Positions 26,399 to 34,056 of a stretch of 64,000 nucleotides of DNA are shown here, one piece after another. Source of the stretch: CADEED01 sp035701825 (GTDB taxonomy: Bacteria > Pseudomonadota > Gammaproteobacteria > Steroidobacterales > Steroidobacteraceae). The stretch is from positions 37,362-101,361 of the forward strand of contig DASSRK010000145.1 in assembly GCA_035701825.1 (NCBI GenBank), written 5' to 3'. The notes beneath the pieces are model-generated. The model worked only from the letters and a program-made list of their open reading frames with translations. It searched no databases and was not told where the DNA came from. Each line of letters starts with the position of its first letter. Position 1 is the first letter of the stretch. The position numbers were made by a program, and so were the translations under genes.

Positions 26399-26405
26399 TC
26401 GCGCG

Positions 26406-27563
26406 ATGCTGAATCCACTCGATCTCTATGACGTCCGCGGATTGCTCACCGAGGACGAACGAGCGGTGCAGGACGCCGTCGGCCGCTTCGTCGACGAGAA
26501 GGTCCTGCCCGTCATCCAGGAATGCTTCGAGAAGCATCACTTTCCGCGCGACCTGATCCCGGAGATCGCCGAGCTCGGGTTGTTAGGCTCGTCGATCCAG
26601 GGCTACGACTGCGCCGGGCTCAATGCCGTCTCGTATGGGCTGATCTGCCAGGAACTCGAGCGCGGCGACTCGGGCATCCGCAGCTTCGTGTCGGTGCAGA
26701 GCTCGCTGTGCATGTACCCGATCCATGCCTTTGGCAGTGAAGAGCAGAAGCAGCGCTGGCTGCCCGACATGGCCAAGGGTCGCAAGATCGGTTGCTTCGG
26801 GTTGACCGAGCCGCATGGCGGGTCCGACCCCGCGAACATGAAGACGCGCGCCGTGAGGAAGGGCGGCGACTGGATCATCAACGGCGCAAAGATGTGGATC
26901 ACCAACGGCGCGATCGCCGACTTGTGCATCTGCTGGGCGATGACCGACGAGGGCATCCGCGGCTTCATCGTCGAGAAGGGCATGAAGGGATTCTTGGCGC
27001 CGGAGATCGAGCGCAAGTTCTCGTTGCGCGCGTCGGTGACCTCGGCGCTGTTCTTCGACAACGTGGTCGTTCCGGAGGCGAACCTGCTGCCGCACGTGAA
27101 AGGATTGAAGGGCCCACTGTCGTGCCTGACACAGGCGCGCTACGGGATCACCTGGGGCGTCATCGGCGCCGCGCAGGCCTGCCTGGCGCAGCTCGTCGAC
27201 TACACGAAATCGCGCGAGCTGTTCGGGCGGCCCCTGGCCGCGACGCAAGCCATCCAGCTGCGTCTCGCCGACATGGCGCGCCGGATCACCACCGCGCAGC
27301 TGTTGAGCCACCAGCTGGGCCGGCTCAAGGACCAGGGAAAGATGCAGCCGCCGCAGGTCTCACTGGCGAAATGGAACAACTGCCGCATGGCACTCGACAT
27401 CGCGCGCGACGCGCGCGACATGCTGGGCGGCGCGGGCATCAGCGCCGAGTACGTGCCCATCCGCCACGCGCTCAACCTGGAGAGCGTGATCACGTACGAA
27501 GGCACCGAAACGATCCATCAGCTCACCATCGGCCGCGAGCTGACCGGGATCAACGCTTTTTAG
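26406..27563 (+). CDS. acyl-CoA dehydrogenase, glutaryl-CoA dehydrogenase-like
   Basis: A 385-residue FAD flavoenzyme. Family motifs are CFGLTEPHGGSDPANMKTRA, KMWITNGAIAD, QARYGITWGVIGAAQACL, and the catalytic base in TYEGTETIHQLTIGREL (E365), which is close to the TYEGT of glutaryl-CoA dehydrogenases. The probable role is oxidation of glutaryl-CoA or a related short acyl-CoA. The ATG at 26406 fits homologues. Upstream there is no ribosome site because the palindromic repeat ends at 26398; an operon promoter is not visible either. Expression may depend on readthrough. Confidence 0.9.
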   Translation: MLNPLDLYDVRGLLTEDERAVQDAVGRFVDEKVLPVIQECFEKHHFPRDLIPEIAELGLLGSSIQGYDCAGLNAVSYGLICQELERGDSGIRSFVSVQSSLCMYPIHAFGSEEQKQRWLPDMAKGRKIGCFGLTEPHGGSDPANMKTRAVRKGGDWIINGAKMWITNGAIADLCICWAMTDEGIRGFIVEKGMKGFLAPEIERKFSLRASVTSALFFDNVVVPEANLLPHVKGLKGPLSCLTQARYGITWGVIGAAQACLAQLVDYTKSRELFGRPLAATQAIQLRLADMARRITTAQLLSHQLGRLKDQGKMQPPQVSLAKWNNCRMALDIARDARDMLGGAGISAEYVPIRHALNLESVITYEGTETIHQLTIGRELTGINAF

Positions 27564-27572
27564 GGCCGCCAA

Positions 27573-27647
27573 GACGGTGCCGGAGCATGCATTCCGGCAT
27601 AACCCAGGCGCCGTGAGTTATGCCGGAATGCATGCTCCGGCACCGTC
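27573..27647. repeat. perfect 31-bp inverted repeat between convergent genes
   Basis: Arms at 27573-27603 and 27617-27647 are exact complements with a 13-base loop. Each arm contains a smaller imperfect palindrome, TGCCGGA-GCATGCAT-TCCGGCA. It lies 10 bp after the acyl-CoA dehydrogenase stop and 23 bp before the GST stop. No T-tract follows on either strand, so it is not a classic terminator; it looks like a REP/MITE-type element. Confidence 0.9.
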
Positions 27648-27669
27648 TCCTCGCCGGCAGGTTCGTGAC

Positions 27670-28308
27670 CTAACTATTCGGGACCAGGAACGGGACGCGG
27701 GTTTCCTGGAATGCCGGCAGCGATTCGCAGCGCCGCGCGAGCGTTGCGAGCGACTGGTACATGATGGCGTCGGCGGCGACGCGCAGCGTGTCGTTGAGAA
27801 AGGTGAACACGCACACGGCGGTGATGTCCGCCTGCGTCATGCGCTTGCCCACCAGCCACTGCGACACGCCACGCTCCCCCAGGTGCCGATCGATCGCGCC
27901 CAGCGATGCGCTCATCTGCAACCGGCAGCGATCCACCCAGGGCTGGTGGCGCTTTTCTTCCGGCCGAAAAGCCCGCTCGTAGACCTGCGCCACGCCCTTC
28001 TCCGCGGCGCCGGTGGCCATGGCCATGAGGTTCAGCGCCTGGCGACGCTCCGGGCCCGACGGCGGCAGCAGGGCGCGCGACGGCCCGGCGCGTTCGTCCA
28101 GGTAATCGAGGATCGCGGCCGATTCCATGAGCCGCTCGCCTTCATCGATCACCAGCGTCGGCACGCGCCCCAGCGGGTTGTATTCGCGGATGCGATCGAA
28201 GTCGCGGCCCACCGACCAGTTGGCATGCTCGAAAGGCATGTCGAGCAGTTTCATGGTGATGGCGACACGGCGCACGAAAGGCGAATCGAACATTCCGATC
28301 AGCAGCAT
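27670..28308 (-). CDS. glutathione S-transferase
   Basis: A 212-residue cytosolic GST. The thioredoxin-fold half starts LLIGMFDSPFVRRVAITMKLL with a Ser (S9) in the usual activating position; NPLGRVPTLVIDEGERLMESAAILDYL holds the cis-Pro and the Glu-Ser glutathione gate. The C-terminal half is all-helical, with MTQADITAVCVFTFL. Substrate unknown. It is convergent with the acyl-CoA dehydrogenase across the 31-bp inverted repeat. Confidence 0.92.
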   Translation of the reverse strand: MLLIGMFDSPFVRRVAITMKLLDMPFEHANWSVGRDFDRIREYNPLGRVPTLVIDEGERLMESAAILDYLDERAGPSRALLPPSGPERRQALNLMAMATGAAEKGVAQVYERAFRPEEKRHQPWVDRCRLQMSASLGAIDRHLGERGVSQWLVGKRMTQADITAVCVFTFLNDTLRVAADAIMYQSLATLARRCESLPAFQETRVPFLVPNS

Positions 28309-28330
28309 CCAACGATCTCCGGCTGGCGAA

Positions 28331-28615
28331 TCAGCGCTTCAGGTAGAGCAGGTAATAGATGACGGCCGCGGCGACGAGCACGTCGGCCACCAGGAACCAG
28401 AAGAAGAACCTGCGGCCCGCCGCGCGGCGCTGCGCTTCGAGTTGCGCGCCGAGCATCGGATCCTGCCCGATGTGCCAGTCGATCCACTTCTTCGCCTGCC
28501 GCTGGCTGATGTGCTCGGATTTGCGCAGCACGCGAATGGCATCGCCCAGGCGGCCCTCGCTCAGCAGCGTCGCGGGTTCGGGCGGCAACGGCTTGAAGCG
28601 CGGATCCGCCCTCAT
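28331..28615 (-). CDS. small membrane protein of unknown function
   Basis: A 94-residue protein starting MRADPRFKPLPPEPATLLSE. Residues 17-45 (LLSEGRLGDAIRVLRKSEHI, then SQRQAKKWIDWHI) look like a short helical L7/L12-C-terminal-like segment. It ends with one membrane helix, FFFWFLVADVLVAAAVIYYLL, and a basic tail, so it is likely tail-anchored with the soluble part in the cytoplasm. An in-frame ATG ten codons earlier is less likely. Confidence 0.6.
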   Translation of the reverse strand: MRADPRFKPLPPEPATLLSEGRLGDAIRVLRKSEHISQRQAKKWIDWHIGQDPMLGAQLEAQRRAAGRRFFFWFLVADVLVAAAVIYYLLYLKR

Positions 28616-28678
28616 GCCGGGTACCCGTGCCAACCCCGCGCGCACGCGCGCTGCGTTTGGTCCAGGAGGAGGTGCCTC

Positions 28679-29068
28679 ATGTCCGCTTCATCCACGCAGG
28701 CCGAGCCGCAGATGAATGCGACTCCCTTGATCGACGTGCTCCTGGTGCTGCTGACAATGTTGATCTTCACGCTGCCGATCGCCACGCACATGGTGAAACT
28801 CAATTTGCCACACGGCGGCCCGCAGCCGCCACCCTCCACGGTGTATCTCGATGTCGGCTGGGACGGCGACGTCTACTGGAACGGCACCTATCTCGCATCG
28901 CTCGACGAACTCGCACCCCGCTTCGCATCGATCGCGGTGCTGGAGAACCCGCCGTCGCTCATGATCGTTCCGGACAAGCGTGCGCCGTACGAGCGCGTGG
29001 CCCAGGTGCTGGCCGCGGCGCAGCGCGCCCGCGTGCAGAAGCTCGGCGTCAGCCCGGTGCCCGACTAG
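28679..29068 (+). CDS. ExbD/TolR-type biopolymer transport protein
   Basis: A 129-residue inner-membrane protein. PQMNATPLIDVLLVLLTMLIF at about residues 10-30 contains the pore-helix Asp that carries protons in ExbD/TolR (NxTPLIDVxLVLL). A periplasmic domain of some 95 residues follows. AGGAGGAGG ends six bases before the ATG. No exbB, tolQ or tonB gene is adjacent, so it is an orphan subunit here; a TonB-domain protein occurs at 45256. It is convergent with two micro-ORFs. Confidence 0.85.
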   Translation: MSASSTQAEPQMNATPLIDVLLVLLTMLIFTLPIATHMVKLNLPHGGPQPPPSTVYLDVGWDGDVYWNGTYLASLDELAPRFASIAVLENPPSLMIVPDKRAPYERVAQVLAAAQRARVQKLGVSPVPD

Positions 29069-29077
29069 CTCGGTGCC

Positions 29078-29182
29078 TCAGAAGCCGCGCGCCGCACACA
29101 TCGTCGCCTCCGCCGCCCAGCACAGGATCAGCACGCACACCGCGAACCACGGCCAGAAGGCCTGTTCCTGCTCGTCGCTCAT
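29078..29182 (-). CDS. 34-residue single-helix membrane micro-protein
   Basis: ATG at 29182 to TGA at 29078 encodes MSDEQEQAFWPWFAVCVLIL and a short remainder ending ATMCAARGF. It is one membrane helix after an acidic start. Its ATG overlaps the stop of the 62-residue ORF upstream (ATGA), the coupling seen for genuine gene pairs in this window. No family recognised; it could be an accessory subunit of a larger membrane complex. Confidence 0.5.
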   Translation of the reverse strand: MSDEQEQAFWPWFAVCVLILCWAAEATMCAARGF

Positions 29183-29367
29183 AGCGGCAACCAGTGCGCG
29201 CCGACCTCGCGCCGATGCAGGTACACGAAGCGTGCGCGTGACAAGCGCACGGGAAAGTCATTGCCGCGCGTCCCGACGCGCTCGAAGAAGCGGCGCCAGC
29301 GCTCGCCGGGCACCGGCCCGAACTGCAGTCCGCGATATGTTTCATCCATCTTCCGGTCCTCGCTCAT
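29179..29367 (-). CDS. 62-residue basic protein of unknown function
   Basis: It starts MSEDRKMDETYRGLQFGPVP with a GAGAG-type ribosome site 8 bases upstream (GAGAGCGTC). It is Arg/Phe-rich (RWRRFFERVGTRGNDFPVRL) and ends HWLPL, with no signal or membrane helix. It reads as a soluble partner of the micro-protein that overlaps its stop. A longer reading through the opposite strand of the response-regulator gene is a shadow. Confidence 0.5.
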   Translation of the reverse strand: MSEDRKMDETYRGLQFGPVPGERWRRFFERVGTRGNDFPVRLSRARFVYLHRREVGAHWLPL

Positions 29368-29526
29368 GACGCTCTCCTCGCCTGGCTGAGGACATTTCGC
29401 TCGCGGGGACCGGCGTGGCCGTGATGCCTTCGTGGCGCGACGCCGCCGGAAAGTGACCAAATGTGGCCGCTTCGGACGGCGCCCCAGCGCTCCTCTAGAA
29501 TTGCGGCCCATGAAGCAGGCCCCGCC

Positions 29527-30216
29527 ATGAAGAAGACCATCGCCATCGTCGAGGACGAGCGCGCCATCCGTGACAATTACGCCGCCGCCTTCGCGCGCGA
29601 AGGCTACGCGGTGCGCGGCTATCCCAATCGCCGCGAGGCCATGGCCGCCTTTGCCGCGCGCCTGCCGGACCTCGCGGTCATCGACATCTCGCTCGAGGAC
29701 GAGCCCGAGGGTGGCTTCGAGCTGTGCCGCGAGCTGCGCGGACTCTCGGCCGAGCTGCCGATCATTTTCCTCACCGCGAGGGACAGCGAGCTCGACGCGG
29801 TTTCGGGCCTGCGCCTCGGCGCCGACGACTTCCTGACCAAGGACCTGTCGCTCGCGCACCTGATCGCGCGGGTCAATGCGCTGTTCCGCCGCGTCGATGC
29901 ATTGCGCCGCCCGACCGAGGAAAAGCAGGTCGTGCGCCGCGGCGCGCTGACCCTCGACAGCGAGCGCATGTCGGTGGAATGGAACGGCCAGGTGGTGCTG
30001 CTGTCGCTGACCGAGTTCTGGATCGTGTACGCGCTCACCAGGCATCCCGGCCACGTGAAGAACCGCCAGCAGCTCATGGACGCCGCGAACGTGGTGCTCG
30101 ACGACAACACGATCACCTCGCACATCAAGCGCATCCGCCGCAAGTTCCTGGCGGTCGACGAGAAGTTCGACGCCGTGCACACGGTGTATGGCATGGGATA
30201 TCGCTGGGTCGAGTGA
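29527..30216 (+). CDS. OmpR-type response regulator, PdsR-like
   Basis: A 229-residue regulator. The receiver domain (1-120) has the phospho-acceptor D53 in VIDISLED, the switch Thr in IIFLTARD, and a Lys in LTKDLSLAH. The C-terminal winged helix ends TITSHIKRIRRKF and VYGMGYRWVE. Together with the kinase that follows, it matches the pair described as PdsR/PdsS, the dedicated regulators of some proteobacterial sortase systems. No sortase or sortase target lies within this window, so the target here is unknown. Start chosen at MKKTIAIVEDE. Confidence 0.82.
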   Translation: MKKTIAIVEDERAIRDNYAAAFAREGYAVRGYPNRREAMAAFAARLPDLAVIDISLEDEPEGGFELCRELRGLSAELPIIFLTARDSELDAVSGLRLGADDFLTKDLSLAHLIARVNALFRRVDALRRPTEEKQVVRRGALTLDSERMSVEWNGQVVLLSLTEFWIVYALTRHPGHVKNRQQLMDAANVVLDDNTITSHIKRIRRKFLAVDEKFDAVHTVYGMGYRWVE

Positions 30217-30223
30217 GCCGCGC

Positions 30224-32356
30224 GTGGCCCGCATCCTCGAACTGCTGAAGACCGGGCCGATCTCCGGCTTCCGCCTGCGCACCAAACTACTGGCGCTGGC
30301 ACTGACCACGCTGGCGCTGCCGTGGGCCGGGTGCCAGTACGCGCGCGAGATGGAAACCGTGCTGCGCGAGAGCGAGCAGCAGTCGCTGCTGGCGGTGACC
30401 ACCACGATTGCCGGGTCGCTGAAAGGCCGCCAGGAACTGCTGTTCCGCGCCGATTCACTGCCCGGCTCCGAGGCCAGCAATCCGCGCGACATCACCCCGG
30501 TGGTGCTGTCGGGCGAGCCGCTGATCGATGGGCGCGCCGACGAGTGGGATCCCGATGCGCGCAACCTCGTGCGCGTGGCGGGCCCGCAGAACGACGGCCT
30601 GCGGCTGCTCGCGGCCACGCACGAGCGCTGGCTCTATCTCGCGCTGCTGGTGCACGACGAGCGCTGGGTATTCGACGGTTCGGACATCACGCCGCTCGAC
30701 CCGGCCACCATGGGCGACCGCGTCTGGCTGGCCTTCGACGACAAGCGCGGCGGCCAGCAGCGCCTGTTCTTCGCCAGCACCGGCCCCGGCCCGGTGCGCG
30801 GACGGCGCATCGAAACCATGGAATACGGCCGCGAAGCCGCGGTGGAGGAGCCGCGCATCGGCGGCGTGTGGCAGCGCTCGCGCGACGGCTGGGTCCTGGA
30901 AATCAGCGTCCCGCTGTCCATGGTCGGCCAGCACCTGGGCGTGCTCATCGACGATCGCGGCAAGCGCGGCGGCCCGCGCACCAGTTACGGCACGCTCGAC
31001 GCCTCGGACCTGCGCGCCACCGGCCGGCTGATCGCCGCCTCGCCCGACCTCAACGACCACTTGCGGCAGTTCTCGCAGCCGGGCGTGGAATTGACCGTCG
31101 CCTCGAGTTCCGGAGCGATCCTGACCCGCCTCGACGCTCCCGCCCTGCCCGGTGACTACACCCGCATGCGTGGCTTCCTGCCGCGCATGTACCGGCTGTT
31201 CCTCGATGGCGGCGCGGTGCCGCGCGGCGTCTCGCAGGCCGAGCGCGAATCGGCGGCGCAGGCGCTGACCGCCCGGGCGGCGCGCGGCAAGCCCGACACG
31301 GCGCTGTTCGCCGGACGCTATGAAAACAGCGTGATCGTCGCGGCGGCCGCACCGATCTTCTCGGCCGATGGCAAGCAGGTGCTCGGCGTGATCCAGCTTG
31401 CGCAAACCGCCGACCGCTGGCTCACGCTGCGCGACCGTGCGCTCACGCGGCTGCTGAATCTCACGCTGTTCGCCACCCTGTTCGCGGTGGGCGCGGCATT
31501 CTGGTTCGCCGGCCGGATGACCCTGCGCATTTCTCGGCTGGGCGCCGCCGCCGAGACGGCCCTGAGCCGCGAAGGCAGCGTGGCGCGCGTCCTGCCGGAG
31601 TCGACCGCCCCCGACGAGCTCGGCGACCTGTCGCGCAGCTTCTCCTCGTTGCTCGGCCGGCTGGACGAGTACACCGGGTACCTGCGCACCCTCGCCGGCA
31701 AGCTGGCGCACGAGATCCGCACCCCGCTCACCATCATCCGGTCGTCCCTGGAAAACCTGGAATCCGAGCCGAACAGCGACAATGGCCGTGTGTACATTTC
31801 CCGCGCCCGCGAGGGCAGCGAGCGCTTGTCGGCCATCCTGACTGCCATGGGTGCCGCTACCCGGGTCGAAGAAGCCATCACCCACAGTGAGCGGCAGCGT
31901 TTCGACCTGGCGGCGCTGGTGCGCACCACCGTGGCGGCCTATGGCGCGGCCTTCCCGAACCGCCGTTTTGCCCTGCAGGCGCCCGACGTTCCCGTCGAGA
32001 TGACGGGCGCGCCCGACCTCGTCGTGCAGATGCTCGACAAGCTCGTGGACAATGCCGTCGATTTCAGCGCGGATGGCGCCACGATCTCCGTCACTCTGGC
32101 CGCCGACGACACGCACGCCGAGATCTCCGTGGCCAATCCTGGCCCACCGCTGCCGCCCGAGGCGTCCACACGCCTGTTCGAGTCGCTGTGGCAGTACCGG
32201 GCCGAGGCGGACACGCCACAGGGCCGGCTGCGCCCGCACTTCGGGCTAGGCCTGTACATCGTGCGCCTCATCGCCGAGTTCCACGGCGGGAGTGCCCGTG
32301 CGTCCAATCGTCCGGACGACTCGGGCGCGATATTTTCCGTTCGTCTGACGCGCTGA
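30224..32356 (+). CDS. sensor histidine kinase, PdsS-like
   Basis: A 710-residue membrane kinase. One helix near residues 20-40 leads into a periplasmic sensor of about 400 residues whose start (PLIDGRADEWDPDAR) recalls CBM9-type carbohydrate-binding sandwiches. A second helix near 410-430, a HAMP segment, the HisKA H-box GKLAHEIRTPLTIIRSS, N-box DKLVDNAVDF and G-box RPHFGLGLYIVRL follow. The length and paired regulator fit PdsS. GTG at 30224, eight bases after the regulator's stop, is preferred; an ATG at 30188 lies inside the regulator. Confidence 0.82.
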   Translation: MARILELLKTGPISGFRLRTKLLALALTTLALPWAGCQYAREMETVLRESEQQSLLAVTTTIAGSLKGRQELLFRADSLPGSEASNPRDITPVVLSGEPLIDGRADEWDPDARNLVRVAGPQNDGLRLLAATHERWLYLALLVHDERWVFDGSDITPLDPATMGDRVWLAFDDKRGGQQRLFFASTGPGPVRGRRIETMEYGREAAVEEPRIGGVWQRSRDGWVLEISVPLSMVGQHLGVLIDDRGKRGGPRTSYGTLDASDLRATGRLIAASPDLNDHLRQFSQPGVELTVASSSGAILTRLDAPALPGDYTRMRGFLPRMYRLFLDGGAVPRGVSQAERESAAQALTARAARGKPDTALFAGRYENSVIVAAAAPIFSADGKQVLGVIQLAQTADRWLTLRDRALTRLLNLTLFATLFAVGAAFWFAGRMTLRISRLGAAAETALSREGSVARVLPESTAPDELGDLSRSFSSLLGRLDEYTGYLRTLAGKLAHEIRTPLTIIRSSLENLESEPNSDNGRVYISRAREGSERLSAILTAMGAATRVEEAITHSERQRFDLAALVRTTVAAYGAAFPNRRFALQAPDVPVEMTGAPDLVVQMLDKLVDNAVDFSADGATISVTLAADDTHAEISVANPGPPLPPEASTRLFESLWQYRAEADTPQGRLRPHFGLGLYIVRLIAEFHGGSARASNRPDDSGAIFSVRLTR

Positions 32357-32445
32357 TGCCGAATCGCGCGGCGCGTCACATCCAGCCGACGCGACTCCGG
32401 CCGATAAATTTCACTGAAAGTCGTAAATGTCGCGCCATTGAGACA

Positions 32446-32473
32446 TTGTGGCGTGCGGGATTCAGCGTATGAT
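32446..32473 (+). promoter_or_regulatory. sigma-70-like promoter of the RNA candidate
   Basis: TTGTGG (32446-32451) and TATGAT (32468-32473) with a 16-bp spacer, in the only non-coding gap of this size nearby. Start predicted near 32480. Confidence 0.5.
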
Positions 32474-32479
32474 CCGGGC

Positions 32480-32854
32480 CGTACACGGCCGGCGCTGCGA
32501 TGCCAAGTAGCTGATTCGCTAGGGTCGAGCGGCAAGTTTGAGTCGGTTGATGGTTGTTAGTGTCCTGCGGTGCATCAGTGATTGATGCGTGGAGAACACA
32601 ACGGTTTCGACGATATAGAAACATAGGATTTGCTCACGGACACGGGTCCAGTCGGTAGCTGTTTACGGCTACTGGCGGGGGCGACGAAAGCGTGGATCGA
32701 CACGCGGGCTTGCGTGATTAGCCGGAGGCCGAAAGGCAACCAACGTCCCAGCCGAAACGAATTTTTCGTCCGTGTAGTCGACTTGCTCGGCTGACAGCGA
32801 TTACCTAAGTCGACGACGACAAACTAACAAGCCCCGCACTGCGGGGCTTTTTTT
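32480..32854 (+). ncRNA. candidate structured non-coding RNA, family not identified
   Basis: A region of about 375 bases without a supportable reading frame, bounded by a promoter and a strong terminator. Visible hairpins include GCATCA/TGATGC (32572-32588), GCGTG/CACGC (32690-32705), GCC-GAAA-GGC, and an 8-bp stem GTCGACTT/AAGTCGAC (32777-32814). The block GGTTTCGACG (32603-32612) followed by GAAACATAGG resembles the 5' half of tmRNA, and the length would fit. But I find no tag reading frame ending in Ala-Ala, no T-arm and no pairing 3' acceptor, so I do not call it ssrA. Confidence 0.55.
32829..32854 (+). terminator. Rho-independent terminator of the RNA candidate
   Basis: AAGCCCCGC (32829-32837), loop ACT, GCGGGGCTT (32841-32849) and a run of seven T. 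Confidence 0.94.
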
Positions 32855-32975
32855 ATTCCCGGGCGCGTCGCACCACGGCGGAGGACGCCGCCGCGGCGGT
32901 GGTCATCCAATTGTTTCGACGAAATGAGGAATGTCACCATCTTCCCTGGCGACGCGGTAGCTAGACTGCCGCGCG

Positions 32976-33521
32976 ATGCGTCCACCCTCATGGCTCCCCG
33001 CACTGCTCGCCGCTTGCGCGGTGCTCGCCGGCTGTTCGCGCGAAATCACGCGCCAGCAGGTCGCCGAATTCATCGACCAAGCCGACGCGGCCGCGCGCAA
33101 GCGCTTCGCGCCCGAGATCTGCGAACTGCGCGGCAAGGACTTCACGCTCGACGTGATCTTCCACGGCCATGAGGGCCGCGCGCCGAGCCACCTGGAGATG
33201 ACGCGCAAACTCTATTGCCAGCAGGCCGGCCAGTTCTCGCGGCTGCGCCAGTACCGGCTCGAACGCAAATCGCTCGACGTGCACATGGCGCTCGACCGGC
33301 GCACGGCGACGGTCACCGCCGTCTACGTCGAGACGCTGCCGTACTACGAGCCCGACATCCAGCCCAAGACCCCGGACGACTTCAGCCGATGGCAGATCGT
33401 CGAATCGCGCGACGAGTCGGTGGTGGGTCTCGAGGATGGCGACCTGCGCTTCCTGAGCACGCGCACCGAAGCGCACCAGTCGCTCACCGGCAAGGATCAC
33501 ATCCAGCTGCCCTATGACTGA
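32976..33521 (+). CDS. lipoprotein of unknown function
   Basis: A 181-residue lipoprotein with lipobox VLAGCSR. The mature part looks like an alpha+beta domain of the cystatin/SnoaL-like size (about 150 residues) with EFIDQADAAARKRFAPEIC and a paired Cys (CELRGKDF, LYCQQAG). It is followed 15 bp later by another small envelope protein, so the two probably act together. I recognise no family. Confidence 0.68.
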   Translation: MRPPSWLPALLAACAVLAGCSREITRQQVAEFIDQADAAARKRFAPEICELRGKDFTLDVIFHGHEGRAPSHLEMTRKLYCQQAGQFSRLRQYRLERKSLDVHMALDRRTATVTAVYVETLPYYEPDIQPKTPDDFSRWQIVESRDESVVGLEDGDLRFLSTRTEAHQSLTGKDHIQLPYD

Positions 33522-33536
33522 TTCGCGGGACTGGGC

Positions 33537-34022
33537 ATGAGGGCTCTCGCCGGACCGGCGATGCTGCTGGTGATGGCCGGTGGCTTCGCGGCGTACAAGT
33601 TCATGGTCTCGAACGACACGCCGTCGCGCGCCTTCACCGATCTCGAGCTGGCCGCGGCCGACACCGAACACACCGGGACCTGCTATGCGCTCAGCACGGT
33701 GCTCATCGCCAACGGCGTGAACCGCGCGGCCGTGCGCACCTGGAGCAGGCCTGACGAGGACAACGACGACCAGTGGCGCCTGGTGCTCGAGGACGTGGCC
33801 CAGGGTCCCAACGGACCGGTGCGCGTGTTCCAGCAATTCACCTTCGCGCGCCGCGGCCAGCAGGTGTGGCTCACGGATGTCGATGCGTCCGAGGGTGCCT
33901 CCACCGATCTCGCCCGCAACATCGATCGGCTGCTCGACGCGCCTCATGGCATGAGGTCGACGCCAGTGGATCGCTGCAGCGGTTCCGGTGCGCGCGGTTA
34001 CCAGTTCCCGCCGAAGAATTAA
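33537..34022 (+). CDS. membrane-anchored protein of unknown function
   Basis: A 161-residue protein starting MRALAGPAMLLVMAGGFAAY, one uncleaved helix, then a hydrophilic periplasmic domain containing CYALSTVLIANGVNR and ending in a Cys near residue 148 (VDRCSGSG) that may pair with the first. No family recognised. It is in line with the preceding lipoprotein (15-bp gap). Confidence 0.66.
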   Translation: MRALAGPAMLLVMAGGFAAYKFMVSNDTPSRAFTDLELAAADTEHTGTCYALSTVLIANGVNRAAVRTWSRPDEDNDDQWRLVLEDVAQGPNGPVRVFQQFTFARRGQQVWLTDVDASEGASTDLARNIDRLLDAPHGMRSTPVDRCSGSGARGYQFPPKN

Positions 34023-34056
34023 CCCACCGCCCGCGCGGTATGGCATCTTGCGCGCC

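Noticed and set aside
32480..32854. Calling the RNA candidate tmRNA (ssrA) outright
   Set aside because: GGTTTCGACG fits, but no Ala-Ala-ending tag frame, T-arm or complementary acceptor end was found in either the standard or the permuted order.
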